Shown here: positions 1-10,269 of the stretch, in pieces | Layout of the letters: each line of letters starts with the position of its first letter | How positions within the stretch are numbered: position 1 is the stretch's first letter | IMG/VR virus record: IMGVR_UViG_3300042462_000287 | Span: 1-45,925 of that record | DNA: 45,925 nt | From: a virus | Strand: one strand, 5' to 3' | The notes under the pieces: generated by a model | Seen by the model: the letters and a program-made list of their open reading frames with translations, nothing else | Told to the model about the DNA's origin: nothing | Database searches by the model: none | Program-made: the position numbers and the translations under genes

Positions 1-2
1 CA

Positions 3-3000
3 ACTAAAGTAGCAAAAGGAATGTTTGAGGGTTTTGGAATATCTTTAACAGATATAGTTCAAAGAAATGCAGGAGACACAACAGCAACTATATTAGAGCT
101 ACAGTCAGCATTAGAGACATTGAATCCTTTACAGAAACAGCAAGCTTTAGAGCAACTGTTTGGTAAATTTCAATTTGCTCGTATGAATGCATTATTTGAA
201 AATCTTGGAAAACAGGGAAGTCAAACTTTGCAAGTATTAGATTTAATGAAAGCAAGCTCTCAAGAATTAGGAAACCTAGCTGATCGAGAATTAGCAGCTG
301 TAACAGAATCTGCATCTGGTAAGTATCGTAGAGCAATAGAAGGATTAAAAGCAGATCTAGCTGGCGTTGGCGAACAATTCTTAAAAATTAATACTTCTTT
401 AATAAAGTTTATTAACGGAATATTGGATTTTGCACAATCTTTACCAAAACCAATTAAACAAGCATTAGGATTTATTGGAATGATCACTGCTGCATCTGGT
501 CCATTAATTATGTTAACTGGTGTACTTGCAAACTTTTTTGGATATATTATTAAAGGAGCTTCACACTTTAGGTCTTTCTTCAAAGGTGGAGAAGGCTGGA
601 AACTACTAACGCCAGAAATACTTGCAGCACAAAAGGCTGGAAATTTAGTTGAACAAACATTCTATAGCGATGCAAAAGCCGCTGCTGTATTAAAACAAGC
701 AATATCATCTTTGTCCGCAGAGTTTGCAACATTAGAACAAAGAGCGATGTCAGCAGCAGTTGCCGTAAACCCAGCCGTTTCAACTGTTGGTGGAACAGCA
801 ATAATGGCTGGCAGCGTAAATCCATCTCACCCACTTGTCGGAAAACCAGGAACTAGAGCAGCAGCACACCATAACCCAAGATCTGGAATGTCTCAAGCAC
901 AAAGAGATTCACAAACTATTCACTCAGTAACACCAGCACCAATTCCTGTAAATCAAAAAATAGGAGCGGTGCCACAAATATTCATGGGAGACAATTTCCC
1001 ACAATATGAAGGACTAACAACTTCTAAAGGAGTTTCAACTGGAATTGTTGCAGGAGAAGCAGCAAAGTGGCATGCAATGATGGGTTCTTTGTCTATGATG
1101 ACAAAACAAGAAGTTGCTGCGCTTAAAAAAGAAATTGCTAGAACTGGAACATTCAGCGCAGAAATAAACAGTACATTTGGTCAACTCCTACCAGCGATGA
1201 CAAAACTAACATCGAATGCAGCAACAGAGTCAGCAGCAATTGTTAGACAGCTTCAGTCTGGTAAAATAACAGTAGATGCGGCTCGTACAAAAATTATTGC
1301 AGTTAATGCTGAACTAGAAAGATTAATGGCTCAAACAACATCACAAGTAGCAGCGGGACTAGGAAGAACTGCAAACTTAACTCAAGTTCCTTTAGTTAAT
1401 CAGCCAATTGTAAGTAATACTGGAAAATCAAACATTAAAGAAATATTTAGACCAAATAGAAAAGCATCTGGAATTCTTGATAAAATTGCTAAATCATTAG
1501 GAGTAAGAACTTGGGGAGGCGGGTACTCAACAGAAACAACAATGCCTAAAAAGTTTGCTGGCGGAGTTACCGCATTAGGATTAAGGCTTCCAAGGTTTAC
1601 AAATCGAATTCAGGCTAAGGGCGCTTCAAAACTATTGAGATCGTTTTCAGAACAAGCAGGAAGAATTGGTGGCTCTAGAGTTCCTTCTGCTGGACAAGCT
1701 GCAACATATTTAGCAGCACAAAGGGGAGAACGTGTAACATCAAGAAGCAGGGGAATGAGTACTGCAGCACACGTTGAACAAGGAGCTGGCAAAACTTATA
1801 GAGAATTTTCTAAACGACAAGGTGATTTGTACAAAGATCCAGAAATAATTAAATATGGAATTACTCCAACAAAACCTGGAATAGATGATGAAAACCAAGT
1901 TCTAGTTCATGGAATTGGAAAAGCATTTAGAAATAGAACAAGAAATTTAACAACCCTCCCAGGTCAATCTGCTCCAATGATTCCAGGAGATCAATTGTCA
2001 TCTCTTAATATGACTGGTAAAACAAACAAGCCTTATGTGCAACTTCTTCCAACACAATTTGTTAAAAATAGAGAAGGATTTAATAAAAATTTAAATAAAG
2101 GTATTGCTACTTCTGCTGACTGGGCACCAGTTACTGGAGACGATATGGTAAGCCTTAAATATTTCTTAAAAGAACAAGGTGTAAACGTACAAGCAGCTAA
2201 TCGTATTGCAGCAAGAGCCGCAGATGTTTTAAATGATAAAATTGCAAACAGTAAGGGGCCAATAACAGAACAAATATTTGGCGACATGCTTAACCAGGCT
2301 TCAATTAGAGGAATAAGATCAGCATTCCTTCCAATGATGAGCCAGTCATCTGCCTCCGCTGCTCGTCCATCAGATCCATTCTGGGGACGTGGCAATCTTG
2401 TGCCTACGCCATTTAAAAATGGAGTTTCACAATTACCAGGATATGGCGGGGGAGATATAGTCCCAGCGCTCCTTGAACCAGGAGAATCAGTTGTAACAAA
2501 AACTGCAACATCTGGAAATCAAAATGCAATTACATTAATGAACCAAGGATACCCAGTAGATAGAATGCTTGGATTTAAAAATGGAGTTACTGGCGTAGGA
2601 ATGCCAGTTCAGAAATATGCCAACGGAGTTACCTCAGCATTTACATCTGGACTTAAAAATCCTTACGGTAAGTCTATGTTAACTAATGGCCAAATGCCAA
2701 GAATGGGTACGGGCGCCTCATTAGGAATTGGAATGGGCGGCATGGCGGCGGGAAGCATGATTGGTGGTGGCGCAGGGCAAGCCATAATGATTGCATCTAG
2801 CATGGCATCAATGATGCCTATGTTTGCAGGACTTTCTCAAGGAGTAGGAATAGTTACAAAACTTGCTTCTGTACTTGGAAAATTAACAATTCCTGGTGCA
2901 TTTATAGGTGCATTGCTTGGTGTTGGAAAAGTATTATTAGATATTAAAAAGAATGCAGAAGATGCAGGTAAAGCAAATAGGCTAGCATTTGGTGGGACTC

Positions 3001-5231
3001 AGGAATCATTTGCATCTGTTGGAATTACTAAATTTAAAACCCTCTCAGATAGAATAAAAGAAGTTAATGAGCAAATAGAATTAAACAAAGTTAAAGCTCA
3101 ATCTGCATATGAACAGTATACAAAAAATGGACCAACTGGAATTACATTAAGCATAGCTGAACTAAATAAGGCCGTTGAAGATGCCAAAAAGAATCAAACC
3201 GATTATATAGAGGCATTTAATAAAATTGATAGCAGTGGAGTAAACAAATATGCAGCCGACCTAAAGGCACAATTTGTTGCAATGGGTCTATCTGCATCCG
3301 AAGCATCTAATCAAATATTTGCAATGATTAAAGCTTCAGAAAAAGCTAGCCAAGCCTTTTCTGCAGTAACAACTAGTGATTTTAAAAACATTATAGATCA
3401 AAGCTCAGCACTATCACGACTATTTAATAACCTAAGCAAAGCATCCACTGTAGATAATTTTAACCCAGAAGAATTTGCTCAAGGCCTGGATACTTTAATA
3501 AACTCAGTTTTAGCTTATCAAGAAGGACTAATTGGCACAAAAGATGCGGTAGATCCTAAAAATATAATTGATTCAGCAGAATCTTTAAGAATTACTATGG
3601 AAAAAATTACAAAAATTAATGGAAAAAATAATGAACTGTCTGTTGACCAGGTAAATAAATTAAAAGAACAAAATATAATATATGCATCTATTTTAGGCAA
3701 CGCAGAATCTTTAGCTAGCGTAACAGCAAAGATATTGCTTTACAACTCAGAGCTGGGCTCTGTAATAGATCTTTCAAAGATGTCTGGACAAGAGGCAATT
3801 GATTTAACTTCTAATCTTGCAACAATACAAAATGGATTGAATCAAATAACAGAGGATACAGGAAAAAATAACCCATTGTCATTTTTGGCTGATCCAATTT
3901 CTAAAGCTGTTGCAGCTACAAAAAATTATTCAACATCAATTAAAAATGCTCAAAAACAAGATGCAGATTATTATAAGAATAAAATAAAAGCAATAGATTT
4001 AGAAATAAAGAAAATTAATGAAGCGGCAAATGCTAGAAAAAAAGCTTTGCAGGAACAACAAGACTCTGAATCATTCTCAATAGAAATTAAAAAGAAACAA
4101 CTAGAGTATCAAGATGCTTTAGCTGCTGGAGATATGTCTAGAGCGGCGCAAGCACAATTAGACATACAGCAACTGACCAAAGAAAAGCAAATGAAATCTG
4201 CAATTGCAGCAATTGATGCAAAACAAGAGGCAGACGTAAAAATAAAAGAAGCACAAAAACAAAAACTACAAGACGCTGAAGATAAGTTTAATAAAGGAAT
4301 ACAAACATCAATGGCCAAGTCCGCAGAAACAAGCGCAAATTTAGCCAAGTTAACAAATATTAGAGATGAAATTGAAAGATTAACTATTTTAGGACGAGCC
4401 CCTGGTGCAGACAAAGAAGGAATTAAAAAACAAATTGCAGAAATTTTAATTGGATTAAAAAATGGAACAAGCGATGAGAAAAAAATGTATTCTCAATATG
4501 AAAAAGAATATGGGTATACTGGTCAGGTTTATAGTCAAAATAATCCATTAAGTATGGCTAGTAATTTATTGGCAAAGATGAATTCTTCAATGAGTTCTAA
4601 GGGAGCGTCAGACTCAGTATTTCAATCAGCTGTAACCAGATTTGACGCTGCTGTAAGTAAATTTTCTGGTCAAACTGGTCCAAAATCAGTAACTAAAGAC
4701 TACGGAAATTTTGTAGATGCTTATAATCCGCTGACATGGAAAAATATGAATAATTTAAAAAATCTTATAAAAGCAGAAGGCTTAAAAGAGGGTGATAAAT
4801 TTACATATAAAGGAAAAACTTATAATATAGATGACGACTCTGGAATTGGAGTAGTGTCAACAGTTAAAAAAGCGATGGGTGGATATGTTAAATATTATCA
4901 ACCAGGAGGTGCAGTCTATGGTCCAGGAACTGGAACATCCGATTCTATCCCAGCGATGCTTTCAAATGGAGAATATGTAATTAATGCTGATTCAGTTAAA
5001 AAGTATGGAGTCCAAACATTTGAAGCATTTAATAATAAAAAATATGCAATGGGCGGATACGTACAAAGAACTCCTTACGCCCAAGGCGGGTTAGCAAAGT
5101 CATCTAACTCTTTATATAATATAAATGTTACACTTAATGGATCAAATCTTGACGCAAACGATGTAGCAAGATCAATTCATAGAGAAATGAAAATGCGTGA
5201 AATAGCCTCTGGAAGGAGTAGAACATTATGA
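3..5231 (+). CDS. Tail tape measure protein (5' end missing)
   Basis: The reading frame is open to the left edge (T-K-V-A-K-G before the first internal Met at 21), so the real start lies outside the window and about 1740 residues are visible. Tape measure proteins span the tail tube lumen and set tail length. Support: great length, Ala/Gln/Lys-rich helical stretches, a hydrophobic segment near residues 145-185, a long Gly/Ala/Met-rich hydrophobic block near 895-975, and a Lys/Glu coiled coil near 1330-1440. Two copies of a motif typical of these proteins are present: GGDIVPALLEPGESVVTKTA near residue 805 and a related SIPAMLSNGEYVINADSV near the C-terminus. It overlaps the next gene by ATGA, and tail genes follow, as expected. 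The motif repeats are known from phage tape measures; membrane insertion of the hydrophobic blocks is inference. Confidence 0.93.
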   Translation, partial: TKVAKGMFEGFGISLTDIVQRNAGDTTATILELQSALETLNPLQKQQALEQLFGKFQFARMNALFENLGKQGSQTLQVLDLMKASSQELGNLADRELAAVTESASGKYRRAIEGLKADLAGVGEQFLKINTSLIKFINGILDFAQSLPKPIKQALGFIGMITAASGPLIMLTGVLANFFGYIIKGASHFRSFFKGGEGWKLLTPEILAAQKAGNLVEQTFYSDAKAAAVLKQAISSLSAEFATLEQRAMSAAVAVNPAVSTVGGTAIMAGSVNPSHPLVGKPGTRAAAHHNPRSGMSQAQRDSQTIHSVTPAPIPVNQKIGAVPQIFMGDNFPQYEGLTTSKGVSTGIVAGEAAKWHAMMGSLSMMTKQEVAALKKEIARTGTFSAEINSTFGQLLPAMTKLTSNAATESAAIVRQLQSGKITVDAARTKIIAVNAELERLMAQTTSQVAAGLGRTANLTQVPLVNQPIVSNTGKSNIKEIFRPNRKASGILDKIAKSLGVRTWGGGYSTETTMPKKFAGGVTALGLRLPRFTNRIQAKGASKLLRSFSEQAGRIGGSRVPSAGQAATYLAAQRGERVTSRSRGMSTAAHVEQGAGKTYREFSKRQGDLYKDPEIIKYGITPTKPGIDDENQVLVHGIGKAFRNRTRNLTTLPGQSAPMIPGDQLSSLNMTGKTNKPYVQLLPTQFVKNREGFNKNLNKGIATSADWAPVTGDDMVSLKYFLKEQGVNVQAANRIAARAADVLNDKIANSKGPITEQIFGDMLNQASIRGIRSAFLPMMSQSSASAARPSDPFWGRGNLVPTPFKNGVSQLPGYGGGDIVPALLEPGESVVTKTATSGNQNAITLMNQGYPVDRMLGFKNGVTGVGMPVQKYANGVTSAFTSGLKNPYGKSMLTNGQMPRMGTGASLGIGMGGMAAGSMIGGGAGQAIMIASSMASMMPMFAGLSQGVGIVTKLASVLGKLTIPGAFIGALLGVGKVLLDIKKNAEDAGKANRLAFGGTQESFASVGITKFKTLSDRIKEVNEQIELNKVKAQSAYEQYTKNGPTGITLSIAELNKAVEDAKKNQTDYIEAFNKIDSSGVNKYAADLKAQFVAMGLSASEASNQIFAMIKASEKASQAFSAVTTSDFKNIIDQSSALSRLFNNLSKASTVDNFNPEEFAQGLDTLINSVLAYQEGLIGTKDAVDPKNIIDSAESLRITMEKITKINGKNNELSVDQVNKLKEQNIIYASILGNAESLASVTAKILLYNSELGSVIDLSKMSGQEAIDLTSNLATIQNGLNQITEDTGKNNPLSFLADPISKAVAATKNYSTSIKNAQKQDADYYKNKIKAIDLEIKKINEAANARKKALQEQQDSESFSIEIKKKQLEYQDALAAGDMSRAAQAQLDIQQLTKEKQMKSAIAAIDAKQEADVKIKEAQKQKLQDAEDKFNKGIQTSMAKSAETSANLAKLTNIRDEIERLTILGRAPGADKEGIKKQIAEILIGLKNGTSDEKKMYSQYEKEYGYTGQVYSQNNPLSMASNLLAKMNSSMSSKGASDSVFQSAVTRFDAAVSKFSGQTGPKSVTKDYGNFVDAYNPLTWKNMNNLKNLIKAEGLKEGDKFTYKGKTYNIDDDSGIGVVSTVKKAMGGYVKYYQPGGAVYGPGTGTSDSIPAMLSNGEYVINADSVKKYGVQTFEAFNNKKYAMGGYVQRTPYAQGGLAKSSNSLYNINVTLNGSNLDANDVARSIHREMKMREIASGRSRTL

Positions 5232-5701
5232 CAACAGTAACAATGCCTAGAGGATCTATACTTCAAATTCAAGGATATGACGCATCTGCAAATGGCGGAG
5301 ATGGTTCATTAAAATACAATAAAGTTTCAGAACACAACAGATCTCAATTTGATATTTCAAGTGAGCGTATTGAAAGACAACAAAGAATGTCTAATGGAAC
5401 ACTTAGAAAATATTTTGTGGCAGATAAAAAGACATTTACCTTATCTTGGGACATGCTTCCATCATATAGAACATTAACAGTTGATGGTGAATGGGGAGCA
5501 GAAGATTTAAGAACATTCTACAGTAGTGCCCAAGGGCAGTCATCATTTAATATTAGAGTAAATTTAGCAAAAAATGGAACTAATCAGGAGGCAGAAAACT
5601 ATGAAGAGTACACAGTTGTATTTAGCGACTGCAACTTTACGGTATTAAAAAGAGGTATGCAGCCATTTTGGAATGTATCAATAACACTGGTAGAGGTCTA
5701 A
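5228..5701 (+). CDS. Small tail protein, possibly distal-tail like
   Basis: 157 residues, starting at an ATG that overlaps the tape measure stop by four bases (ATGA), which implies translational coupling. The protein is beta-rich with no signal peptide or membrane segment. Features include a central FTLSWDMLP stretch and a C-terminal half ending WNVSITLVEV, a pattern common in distal tail or tail-tube-like beta-sandwich proteins. Position directly after the tape measure and before the hub-like gene supports a role at the tail tip. I cannot name a family with certainty; distal tail protein is inference from size and place. The next gene starts two bases after its stop. Confidence 0.7.
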   Translation: MTTVTMPRGSILQIQGYDASANGGDGSLKYNKVSEHNRSQFDISSERIERQQRMSNGTLRKYFVADKKTFTLSWDMLPSYRTLTVDGEWGAEDLRTFYSSAQGQSSFNIRVNLAKNGTNQEAENYEEYTVVFSDCNFTVLKRGMQPFWNVSITLVEV

Positions 5702-5702
5702 A

Positions 5703-7736
5703 ATGATAACAGCTTCAACTAATTTAAAGAATACTCTTTATAACAATACTAACATTCAAATAGACTCAGGATGCTATATTGAATATAACATGAACCACAT
5801 GCTAGATAATATTTCTGCAACAAACAATATTGCCGATTCGGCATACACAGGTCAAATTACTAATGCAATAGGACAAGCATCTTGGCCTTCAAGCCGACCA
5901 AATCCTTATAAAAAATTATTTCCCGTAGACTCACTAATAAAACCTTTTAGGCCTTTAAGCTCAGGAATTAAATATTTTATTATGGCAGATGCCGATACAT
6001 ACACAAATTCATTTTCACCATACAGGTCTGTAAAGTACCCAGACAATCAACCTAGAATATATTATCCAGGAGTAGAAACGTTTTATAAGTATTGGGTTAC
6101 TCCAATAAATACAGGAGCAAATGTAACAATAAATTATGCTACATCTGGAACAAAGTATGCTCTTACAAATAAAATTGTATTAAGATTTGAAAAAAATCAC
6201 ACGCTTCCATCCACCTATACAGTAGTAGTAACTAAGTCAGATAATACTCAGGTTACAATTGCAAGTGCATTGTCAACCCCTTCTGATGGAAACGTATCTT
6301 TATCTTATAATGGAACATCATGGACATCAAGCCCACTACCAGAGCCAACATCTTTTGGAACACCAATATCAATTAAATCTGTTACAGTTACAACTCCAAG
6401 CGCTGGGGCAGGGAAAATAATTGGTCTTATAGAGATCTCAGCAAGATGGGTAAAAGATATATCATCAGATGTAGTATCATTTGAAATAAATAAAGAATCT
6501 TCATCCAGCTCAGAAGACATACTGCCAGTTGGAAAAGTAACCGCTAATAGTTTAAGCGTAAGTTTAGCAAAATTTAATCAAACAGCACCGCAATATATTT
6601 CCTATAATAGGACCTCAACGCTAGATAGTTCATTAACATATATATATAAAAATGCAATAATTAATCCGTATTTTAAAATATACCATTCAAATGGAGCAAT
6701 TACTGAAGGATCTAAAAAGTACGACAAAATATCTCAAGGGTATTATTATGTAGACAACTGGGACATAGATAGCTACGGGGAGTCAACAGTAACTGCATTA
6801 GACAACACTAAGTATTTAATGGAAACCGTGGCACCAGATATTCTTTGCGAGTACTACCCAGCCACAGCCGTAATTAGAAGATTACTAGACTCAGTAGGAT
6901 TTACAAACTATTCTTTTAATTTAACATCTGACACAGATAATTCTATACCATTTATTAATTATTTTTGGACAGATGGAAGCAAGACTGTGTGGGAAAATAT
7001 TCAAGAGATATGTAGAGACATACAGATGAATGCTGTAGTGGACGAAAACAATATACTGCAATTTTATAGTAGAAACTATATGTATTCAAGAACTGAAAAG
7101 TCTTGGAATTTTTATTATGAAAAAGACGGTACATATTTGCCAAACATAGCTAGCTTTAATCAGAAAGAAATAGCATCAGCAAATCAAGTTAAAGTTCTTT
7201 GGTCTACCCCAATATCATCTAGCTATCTAGGCGCATCTGGTCCCCTGTGGCAGTCACCAACCTCATATTTAATTGCTGGAGGACTAAAAGAAACTCTAAC
7301 TTCAAGTAGTACTAAAGTAATATTAGATTTAGGAACTTTAGATAAGTACAGCAAGTTTCAATCAGGATTTAATTTTAATGGATACTTTATGATAGACTCA
7401 GAAATAATAGAGTTTGATGCAATAGGTTACCAGTATATTCCAAAAGAACTAACCCCTTCTACAATTTATGACGCATTAACAGAAACAAACGTTTCAAATA
7501 ATGGATCAAACTTTATAAATATTTGGATAGAGAACTCAGCAGATGTAAATAAATATAGAAATTTTTCAAAAGTAGGAACCGCAGACATAAACTCAGAAAT
7601 TTACTTTAAGCCAAATGGAGCATATAGAGTTAAAGCAAGAGGTGCTCTGGGAACTACAGCAGCGGCACATAATGCTAGCGGTGTGCCCTCAACAGAATAT
7701 TTTTGGACTGGAACTTTGGTGACTCAAAATGCGTGA
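5703..7736 (+). CDS. Tail hub / baseplate-like minor tail protein
   Basis: 677 residues. Residues about 125-250 look like a beta-sandwich (discoidin or FnIII-like) insertion. Residues about 340-480 look like a tail-hub domain: an aromatic stretch with YYVDNWDIDSYGESTVTALD, then a helix pair around ICRDIQMNAVVDENN, where hub proteins carry a conserved helix that packs on the tail axis. The C-terminal part is beta-rich with IDSEIIEFDAIGY, a motif seen in phage hub or adhesin-carrying proteins. It overlaps the next gene by 8 nt, and that gene carries the sort of hub C-terminal strand absent here. The two may therefore be one split structural unit. The hub assignment is inference from fold-like patterns and synteny. 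Confidence 0.65.
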   Translation: MITASTNLKNTLYNNTNIQIDSGCYIEYNMNHMLDNISATNNIADSAYTGQITNAIGQASWPSSRPNPYKKLFPVDSLIKPFRPLSSGIKYFIMADADTYTNSFSPYRSVKYPDNQPRIYYPGVETFYKYWVTPINTGANVTINYATSGTKYALTNKIVLRFEKNHTLPSTYTVVVTKSDNTQVTIASALSTPSDGNVSLSYNGTSWTSSPLPEPTSFGTPISIKSVTVTTPSAGAGKIIGLIEISARWVKDISSDVVSFEINKESSSSSEDILPVGKVTANSLSVSLAKFNQTAPQYISYNRTSTLDSSLTYIYKNAIINPYFKIYHSNGAITEGSKKYDKISQGYYYVDNWDIDSYGESTVTALDNTKYLMETVAPDILCEYYPATAVIRRLLDSVGFTNYSFNLTSDTDNSIPFINYFWTDGSKTVWENIQEICRDIQMNAVVDENNILQFYSRNYMYSRTEKSWNFYYEKDGTYLPNIASFNQKEIASANQVKVLWSTPISSSYLGASGPLWQSPTSYLIAGGLKETLTSSSTKVILDLGTLDKYSKFQSGFNFNGYFMIDSEIIEFDAIGYQYIPKELTPSTIYDALTETNVSNNGSNFINIWIENSADVNKYRNFSKVGTADINSEIYFKPNGAYRVKARGALGTTAAAHNASGVPSTEYFWTGTLVTQNA

Positions 7737-9438
7737 TATATATCCAATTGGAGGATCCTACACTGGGCTAGCATTTGTTAAAAATTTAGTAATAAAACCA
7801 CTCTCATACACCTCAGTAGAAATAAATATAGATACGTACGAATGGTCTGTTAACCCAACATCGTACAGTATTTATATACAAAAAAAGATATACTCTGGCG
7901 GGGTATGGGTAAACGACCCAGCGTCTGCAGAAGTTTCATTAAGCAAAACTGCCGATCCTTTTGTTATTGATAATTTAATTATGGGAGCAACCTATGATTT
8001 TCAAGTAGTGCCATATCTAAATTCAAACATGGGCTATGGAGTACAGCAAAAAAATTACACAATGCCAACTGATGGAATTTCTATACAAACGCTTTCATCT
8101 ACTCCAAAAGATTTTAAAGTGGCAAAATCATACATGGCTTTATCTGTTACAGAGCAAGACTATTTGGCAAAAAGATACGCTATTGCTTCTAGAGAATTCC
8201 CAGCTATTGTTGTTCCAACAACAAAAACAGTTTCTCAGGTAAATGGAAATGAATACAATGTGGGATACTTTTCGTATGGCACTAGTTTAATTTTAGATAA
8301 TACTGTTGAAAATCCAAATCAGATGGGTGGTCTGGGATTTTTTGTAAATAGCTTGGGGCAAACTGGATACTATATTTTAATAGAATCCACATCGTCAGCG
8401 GCAGCAGCAGATAAAAAATCAGTAAGAATTGTTAAGTTTGTAGGAAATAAAGTAAAGCCATTAAAAGAAATTGGAACAAGAACAGAGTCTACAGTAGAAG
8501 GAATCTATGGCGGAAGAATATATAATATTGATGTAAAAGTAAAAATAGAAAACAGAGTCGTAAATATTGATGCTTATATAAATGGCTATAAAGTTAGCTA
8601 TCAAGACTCAACCGTTAAAACAGCAAATAAGGTTGCCCTACTAGAAACATCTATTCTTGCACCAACTAATAAAGTTGCAGTTATATGTGGCCGTGGCGAA
8701 GTTGCATTTGATTATGTTTACGGAAATGAATTAAAAGATTATCAATACGTAGATGCAAGCTTTGATGTAAATCTATATCAAGGTCAATTTGGAAACGATT
8801 TAATTAATACTTCATTTGGAGACCTATCATATATGGGCAATTATTCTCAAGATGAGATAGCAATTGGAAACAAAAAGCTAACCGCCCTAGACGAGTTTGG
8901 AACAGTTGTAAGAGAAATTTTAAAGGTAGATGTTAAATACGACACAAGGCCGTCGTATCCAATTAAATGGAGTACTGGTATAAATAAATATGCAAGTCTT
9001 ATTGGTCAAAAAGTATCTAACTTTGGAGCACAAGCATATATATTAAACAATACTTCTACCAGCATACCAATATCAAATGGACTTGAAGCGAGCCTTTATA
9101 TATATGGCAATACGCTAGGAAGTTCTGGGGAGCTAGAATATAAAACAGACGGGCTAAATGATTACGCAACTGCAGAGCCAGTTATATTTCAATCTTCATG
9201 GCTTCAAAACGAAGCGGACGTAAAAGCCCTTGCCTTATGGATTAAAAGTAATGTTATTAATAAAGGAAAATTAATAGATATGTCCATATTTGGAAACCCA
9301 CTTATTTCAGTAGGAGACATAGTTGGAATTAAATACTCTTACCATGGATTAGCGGGAACAGAAAATTTTATAGTAACCAATGTAAAGCATTCCTATTCTC
9401 AAGGATTGGAGACCCAAATAACCTGTCGAACCTTATAG
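7729..9438 (+). CDS. Minor tail protein with FnIII, lectin-like and hub C-terminal domains
   Basis: 569 residues, overlapping the preceding hub-like gene by 8 nt. Residues about 15-125 form an FnIII-like domain (VIDNLIMGATYDFQVVPYL is the usual strand E-F pattern). Residues about 185-335 resemble a concanavalin/LamG-type jelly roll (GGLGFFVNSLGQTGYYILIE, VDIDAYINGYKV-like strands, then a closing FDYVYG), suited to glycan binding. The C-terminal 90 residues (ALALWIKSNV, then ISVGDIVGIKY and FIVTNVKHSYSQGLETQITC) match the end of phage tail-hub proteins, where a low-complexity linker leads to an OB-like closing strand. A baseplate adhesin is the likely role. Exact domain borders are by eye. Confidence 0.65.
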   Translation: MRDIYPIGGSYTGLAFVKNLVIKPLSYTSVEINIDTYEWSVNPTSYSIYIQKKIYSGGVWVNDPASAEVSLSKTADPFVIDNLIMGATYDFQVVPYLNSNMGYGVQQKNYTMPTDGISIQTLSSTPKDFKVAKSYMALSVTEQDYLAKRYAIASREFPAIVVPTTKTVSQVNGNEYNVGYFSYGTSLILDNTVENPNQMGGLGFFVNSLGQTGYYILIESTSSAAAADKKSVRIVKFVGNKVKPLKEIGTRTESTVEGIYGGRIYNIDVKVKIENRVVNIDAYINGYKVSYQDSTVKTANKVALLETSILAPTNKVAVICGRGEVAFDYVYGNELKDYQYVDASFDVNLYQGQFGNDLINTSFGDLSYMGNYSQDEIAIGNKKLTALDEFGTVVREILKVDVKYDTRPSYPIKWSTGINKYASLIGQKVSNFGAQAYILNNTSTSIPISNGLEASLYIYGNTLGSSGELEYKTDGLNDYATAEPVIFQSSWLQNEADVKALALWIKSNVINKGKLIDMSIFGNPLISVGDIVGIKYSYHGLAGTENFIVTNVKHSYSQGLETQITCRTL

Positions 9439-9444
9439 GCGAAA

Positions 9445-9453
9445 TGGTATAAT
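9445..9453 (+). promoter_or_regulatory. Extended -10 promoter, leaderless type
   Basis: TGGTATAAT lies just after the stop of the upstream tail gene (9436-9438). The predicted start point, seven bases after the box, is about 9460, on the ATG at 9459. No Shine-Dalgarno sequence is visible, so a leaderless mRNA is likely. No clear -35 box is seen. Confidence 0.6.
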
Positions 9454-9458
9454 AAAAT

Positions 9459-10259
9459 ATGGCTAAAAATATTAGAACAGACATTAAGGATATCACTAGA
9501 GGATCAGTAATAGCCCTTCCAGTAGACCACCCAGACGCTATACATCTGCATCCAAATGATTATATTGCAGTTAAAGGTGGATCAATAGACTATTCTAAAT
9601 ATTTAAATTCTAATCCTTACGCATATATATCTACACCAAACACATTAGAAAATCAAGATATTTTGGCGGGAGATCCAATAACAATAGATGAAATGTTAGA
9701 CATTCCATCATTAAGCGATATAGAGAGCGTTGTTTATGAACCATATTATGACACTGTTTCTAAATTACAAAAAGTTAGAGCATTAATTAAAATTAGAAAC
9801 TCCAGTAAAAATCCAACTAATATTGCAGGTGTAGACGCAAGAATATTTAACCCTAGCACAATAGTGCCAGTTGTTTCAAATACAAACACTACAAAGTCCG
9901 TAGAATTTATTACTCCGTCTCCAGGTGTCCCAAGTGTTGTATTTAAAAGAGACTCAACTGCAATTGCATGGGGCTGGGACAATGTTTCTGGACTTGGATC
10001 ATATTCTTCTGTATCATATGAATGGATAATTAGCTCATCAAACGGAGCCTCAGCAGCAACATTAGATAGCGGAACATTAACATACTCAACATCTACAAGT
10101 AAGCAAATAGGAATTGGTGGAAAAATGAAGCAGTATAGAGTAAGTTCTAGAGATGGAAATACTAGTGCTACATCTTCATCAAGATGGCTAAGAGTAAGGA
10201 CAGTTGTAGTGGGAACAAATGGTACTACATATAGTTCTAGTTACTCTACACCAATTTAA
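9459..10259 (+). CDS. Tail fibre-associated structural protein with shared C-terminal module
   Basis: 266 residues, start ATG at 9459 right after a TATAAT box. The N-terminal 100 residues are unrecognised (RGSVIALPVDHPDAIHLHPND, acidic and soluble). The last ~100 residues are a Ser/Thr/Gly-rich beta domain with AWGWDNVSG near the start and GTNGTTYSSSYSTPI at the very end. The same module, with FGWGWNNAS and GTNGQTYSSGFSASV, closes the 805-residue protein at 13272-15689. This points to a common C-terminal tip or trimerisation/receptor-binding module. No signal peptide. A virion surface protein is the likely role; exact function is unknown. Confidence 0.65.
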   Translation: MAKNIRTDIKDITRGSVIALPVDHPDAIHLHPNDYIAVKGGSIDYSKYLNSNPYAYISTPNTLENQDILAGDPITIDEMLDIPSLSDIESVVYEPYYDTVSKLQKVRALIKIRNSSKNPTNIAGVDARIFNPSTIVPVVSNTNTTKSVEFITPSPGVPSVVFKRDSTAIAWGWDNVSGLGSYSSVSYEWIISSSNGASAATLDSGTLTYSTSTSKQIGIGGKMKQYRVSSRDGNTSATSSSRWLRVRTVVVGTNGTTYSSSYSTPI

Positions 10260-10269
10260 TAGGAGAATA

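Noticed and set aside
8036-8242. Internal + strand frame of 68 codons in the tail gene
   Set aside because: Out-of-frame shadow of the 569-residue tail protein.
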